DNA of 64,000 nt from Clostridium estertheticum (lineage in GTDB: Bacteria; Bacillota; Clostridia; Clostridiales; Clostridiaceae), in the NCBI RefSeq assembly GCF_026650985.1, contig NZ_CP086239.1, positions 2,356,001 to 2,420,000 on the forward strand, written 5' to 3'. The notes under the pieces are model-generated. The model saw only the letters and a program-made list of their open reading frames with translations. It did not search any database and was not told where the DNA came from. The position numbers were made by a program, and so were the translations under genes. Each line of letters opens with the position of its first letter. Positions within the stretch are counted from its first letter, which is position 1. This document shows, in pieces, positions 62,621-64,000 of the stretch.

Positions 62621-64000
62621 TTATAATGTAACTCCACTCTTAAAAATAGCGAGTTCTCTAAAATTATTCTTTTCATTGTTTACGAGTTCTCCACTAGCTA
62701 CTTTAATTATATATACTATAAATTCTTCATTCAAAGCATCTAAAGTCATATTTTGAGTTAGACTTCCAGCATTAAAATCAATCCAATGAGGTTTTAATTC
62801 AAATATTTGAGTATTTGTTGAAATCTTCATTGTAGGTACAAAACTTCCAAATGGAGTTCCTCTGCCTGTTGTGAAGAGGACCATTTGACAACCAGCTGAT
62901 GCTAGGGCAGAAACTGCCACTAAATCATTACCTGGAGCACTTAATAAATTAAGTCCTTTTTCTTTTAACGTCTCTCCATATTTAAGCACATCTACCACGG
63001 TAGCAGTACCTGCTTTTTGTGTACAACCTAAAGACTTATCTTCAAGGGTAGTTATTCCTCCCGCTTTATTTCCTGGTGAAGGATTCTCATATACCGGTTG
63101 ATCATACTTCATAAAATATTCTTTAAAATCATTAATTAAATGAACAGTTTTATTAAATACCTCTTCATTTTTTGCTCTAGCCATTAAAAGAGTTTCCGCT
63201 CCAAACATTTCAGGCACTTCTGTAAGAACTGTAGTTCCACCTTGAGCTACAAGGAAATCCGAAAATTTTCCTACAAGAGGGTTACCAGTTATACCTGAAA
63301 ATCCATCAGAACCTCCACATTTTAAACCTATTTTAAGTTCTGATAAACTACAGACTTCGCGCTTATCTGTCCTCATATTTTCATAAAGTTCTACAAGCAG
63401 ATTAGCTCCTTCTTGTATTTCATCAGAAACTTCTTGAGAAATTAAAAACTTTACTCTTTTTTCATTAAACTCGCCCAAAGATTTTTTAAAATCTACCATA
63501 GTATTATTTTCGCATCCAAGTCCTAATACTAAAACTCCACCATTATTGGGATGTTTAACTGCATCACCAAGTATTGTTCTTGTACTTATATGATCCTCAC
63601 CAAGTTGTGAGCAACCATAATTATGTTTTAATACTAAAACGTTATCTATAGATAAATTACCTACCATTTCTTTAAACCTATCGATAATTCTATCAGCTAT
63701 ACCATTTACACAACCAACAGTTGGAACTATCCAAAGCTCATTTCTAATGCCTACATTCCCATTTTCTCTTTTATAGCCATTAAAAGTCAAATTTCTATTT
63801 TTATAACTATTTTCTATAAGCTTTTGGTTAAAGGTATATTCCTTTATTCCATCTAGGTTTGTTTTTATATTATGAGTATGAACCCATTCTCCCTTAAAAA
63901 CATCAACAATTGAATGCCCTATAGGAAATCCATATTTTATAATATTTCCACCCAAACTAATATCCGCAGTAGCTATCTTATGTCCTCTTTTAACGTCTTC
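62621..64000 (-). CDS. uxaA: Altronate dehydratase, N-terminus beyond the right edge
   Basis: About 459 residues visible; the frame is open to the last base, so the start lies outside. The visible part begins EDVKRGHKIATADI, the end of the N-terminal SAF domain. KYGFPIGHSI and GEWVHTHNIKTNL follow, then the dehydratase body: NELWIVPTVGCVNGIADRI, LVLKHNYGCSQLGED, LVLGLGCENN, LKCGGSDGFSGITGNP, and APGNDLVAVSALASAGCQ. Conserved cysteines fit an iron-dependent dehydratase of D-altronate to 2-keto-3-deoxygluconate. It closes the galacturonate branch that feeds the KDG pathway. Confidence 0.94.
   Translation of the reverse strand, partial: EDVKRGHKIATADISLGGNIIKYGFPIGHSIVDVFKGEWVHTHNIKTNLDGIKEYTFNQKLIENSYKNRNLTFNGYKRENGNVGIRNELWIVPTVGCVNGIADRIIDRFKEMVGNLSIDNVLVLKHNYGCSQLGEDHISTRTILGDAVKHPNNGGVLVLGLGCENNTMVDFKKSLGEFNEKRVKFLISQEVSDEIQEGANLLVELYENMRTDKREVCSLSELKIGLKCGGSDGFSGITGNPLVGKFSDFLVAQGGTTVLTEVPEMFGAETLLMARAKNEEVFNKTVHLINDFKEYFMKYDQPVYENPSPGNKAGGITTLEDKSLGCTQKAGTATVVDVLKYGETLKEKGLNLLSAPGNDLVAVSALASAGCQMVLFTTGRGTPFGSFVPTMKISTNTQIFELKPHWIDFNAGSLTQNMTLDALNEEFIVYIIKVASGELVNNEKNNFRELAIFKSGVTL

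Overview
The window is AT-rich, Gram-positive chromosomal DNA. It reads as a spore-forming Clostridium (sensu stricto-like). Supporting features are strong GGAGG ribosome-binding sites, TTG and GTG starts, many intrinsic terminators, SAM-I, manganese and NiCo riboswitches, a BclA-like collagen protein with a SigK-like promoter, DUF3793, a split MetH, and LevR/sigma-54 control of a mannose PTS. The species is not determinable by eye. No tRNA, rRNA, CRISPR array or prophage was seen.

Layout. (1) 1-8.2 kb, plus strand: a surface glycosylation region. It holds the end of a GT39 membrane glycosyltransferase, a small anchored Gly/Pro-rich protein, a Gpi18-like mannosyltransferase, a GT2-TPR glycosyltransferase, a collagen-like protein with 59 consecutive G-X-T triplets, and a DPM1/GtrB-like polyprenyl-phosphate glycosyltransferase. 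An IS1182-family element has inserted into a terminator inside it. (2) 8.2-12.7 kb, minus: apgM-like, thrC and hom behind a SAM-I riboswitch. (3) 12.8-15.8 kb, plus: two-gene B12 methionine synthase (reactivation subunit, then MetH). (4) 15.9-23.7 kb, minus: mannose-family PTS (IIB, IIAB, IIC, IID, ManO) with a sigma-54 promoter and a LevR activator. (5) 23.8-27.7 kb, minus: an M20 amidohydrolase, a second hom and aspartokinase. (6) 28-38.6 kb: a metal and redox stretch. It has a Fur-like box with HD-GYP, flavodoxin and DUF3793 genes; a manganese riboswitch before a LigB dioxygenase and a CDF exporter; a NiCo riboswitch followed only by a decayed P-type ATPase fragment; a four-helix bis-heme-like protein; and FetAB. 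(7) 38.7-43.3 kb: GntR/ABC operon, gnd and a HAD hydrolase. (8) 43.4-49.5 kb: bioY-bioD-bioA behind a BirA operator, clpB and a small unknown gene. (9) 49.6-64 kb, minus: an OYE-family oxidoreductase, then a hexuronate region with a TRAP transporter, KdgF-like cupin, YesMN two-component system, KduI, a LacI regulator with operators, a GPH symporter, YhcH, and UxaA running off the right edge.

How the genes fit together. SAM controls one homoserine/threonine operon, next to a divergent methionine synthase pair. LevR and sigma-54 control mannose-type sugar uptake. Three or four metal-sensing elements lie within about 9 kb. The right end imports and breaks down uronic acids, with LacI and YesMN as local regulators. 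The most unusual items are the orphan NiCo riboswitch with its ATPase relic, the Mn-riboswitch operon encoding a LigB dioxygenase with a CDF exporter, and the collagen glycosylation region whose GT39 enzyme and small neighbour share the same low-complexity motifs.
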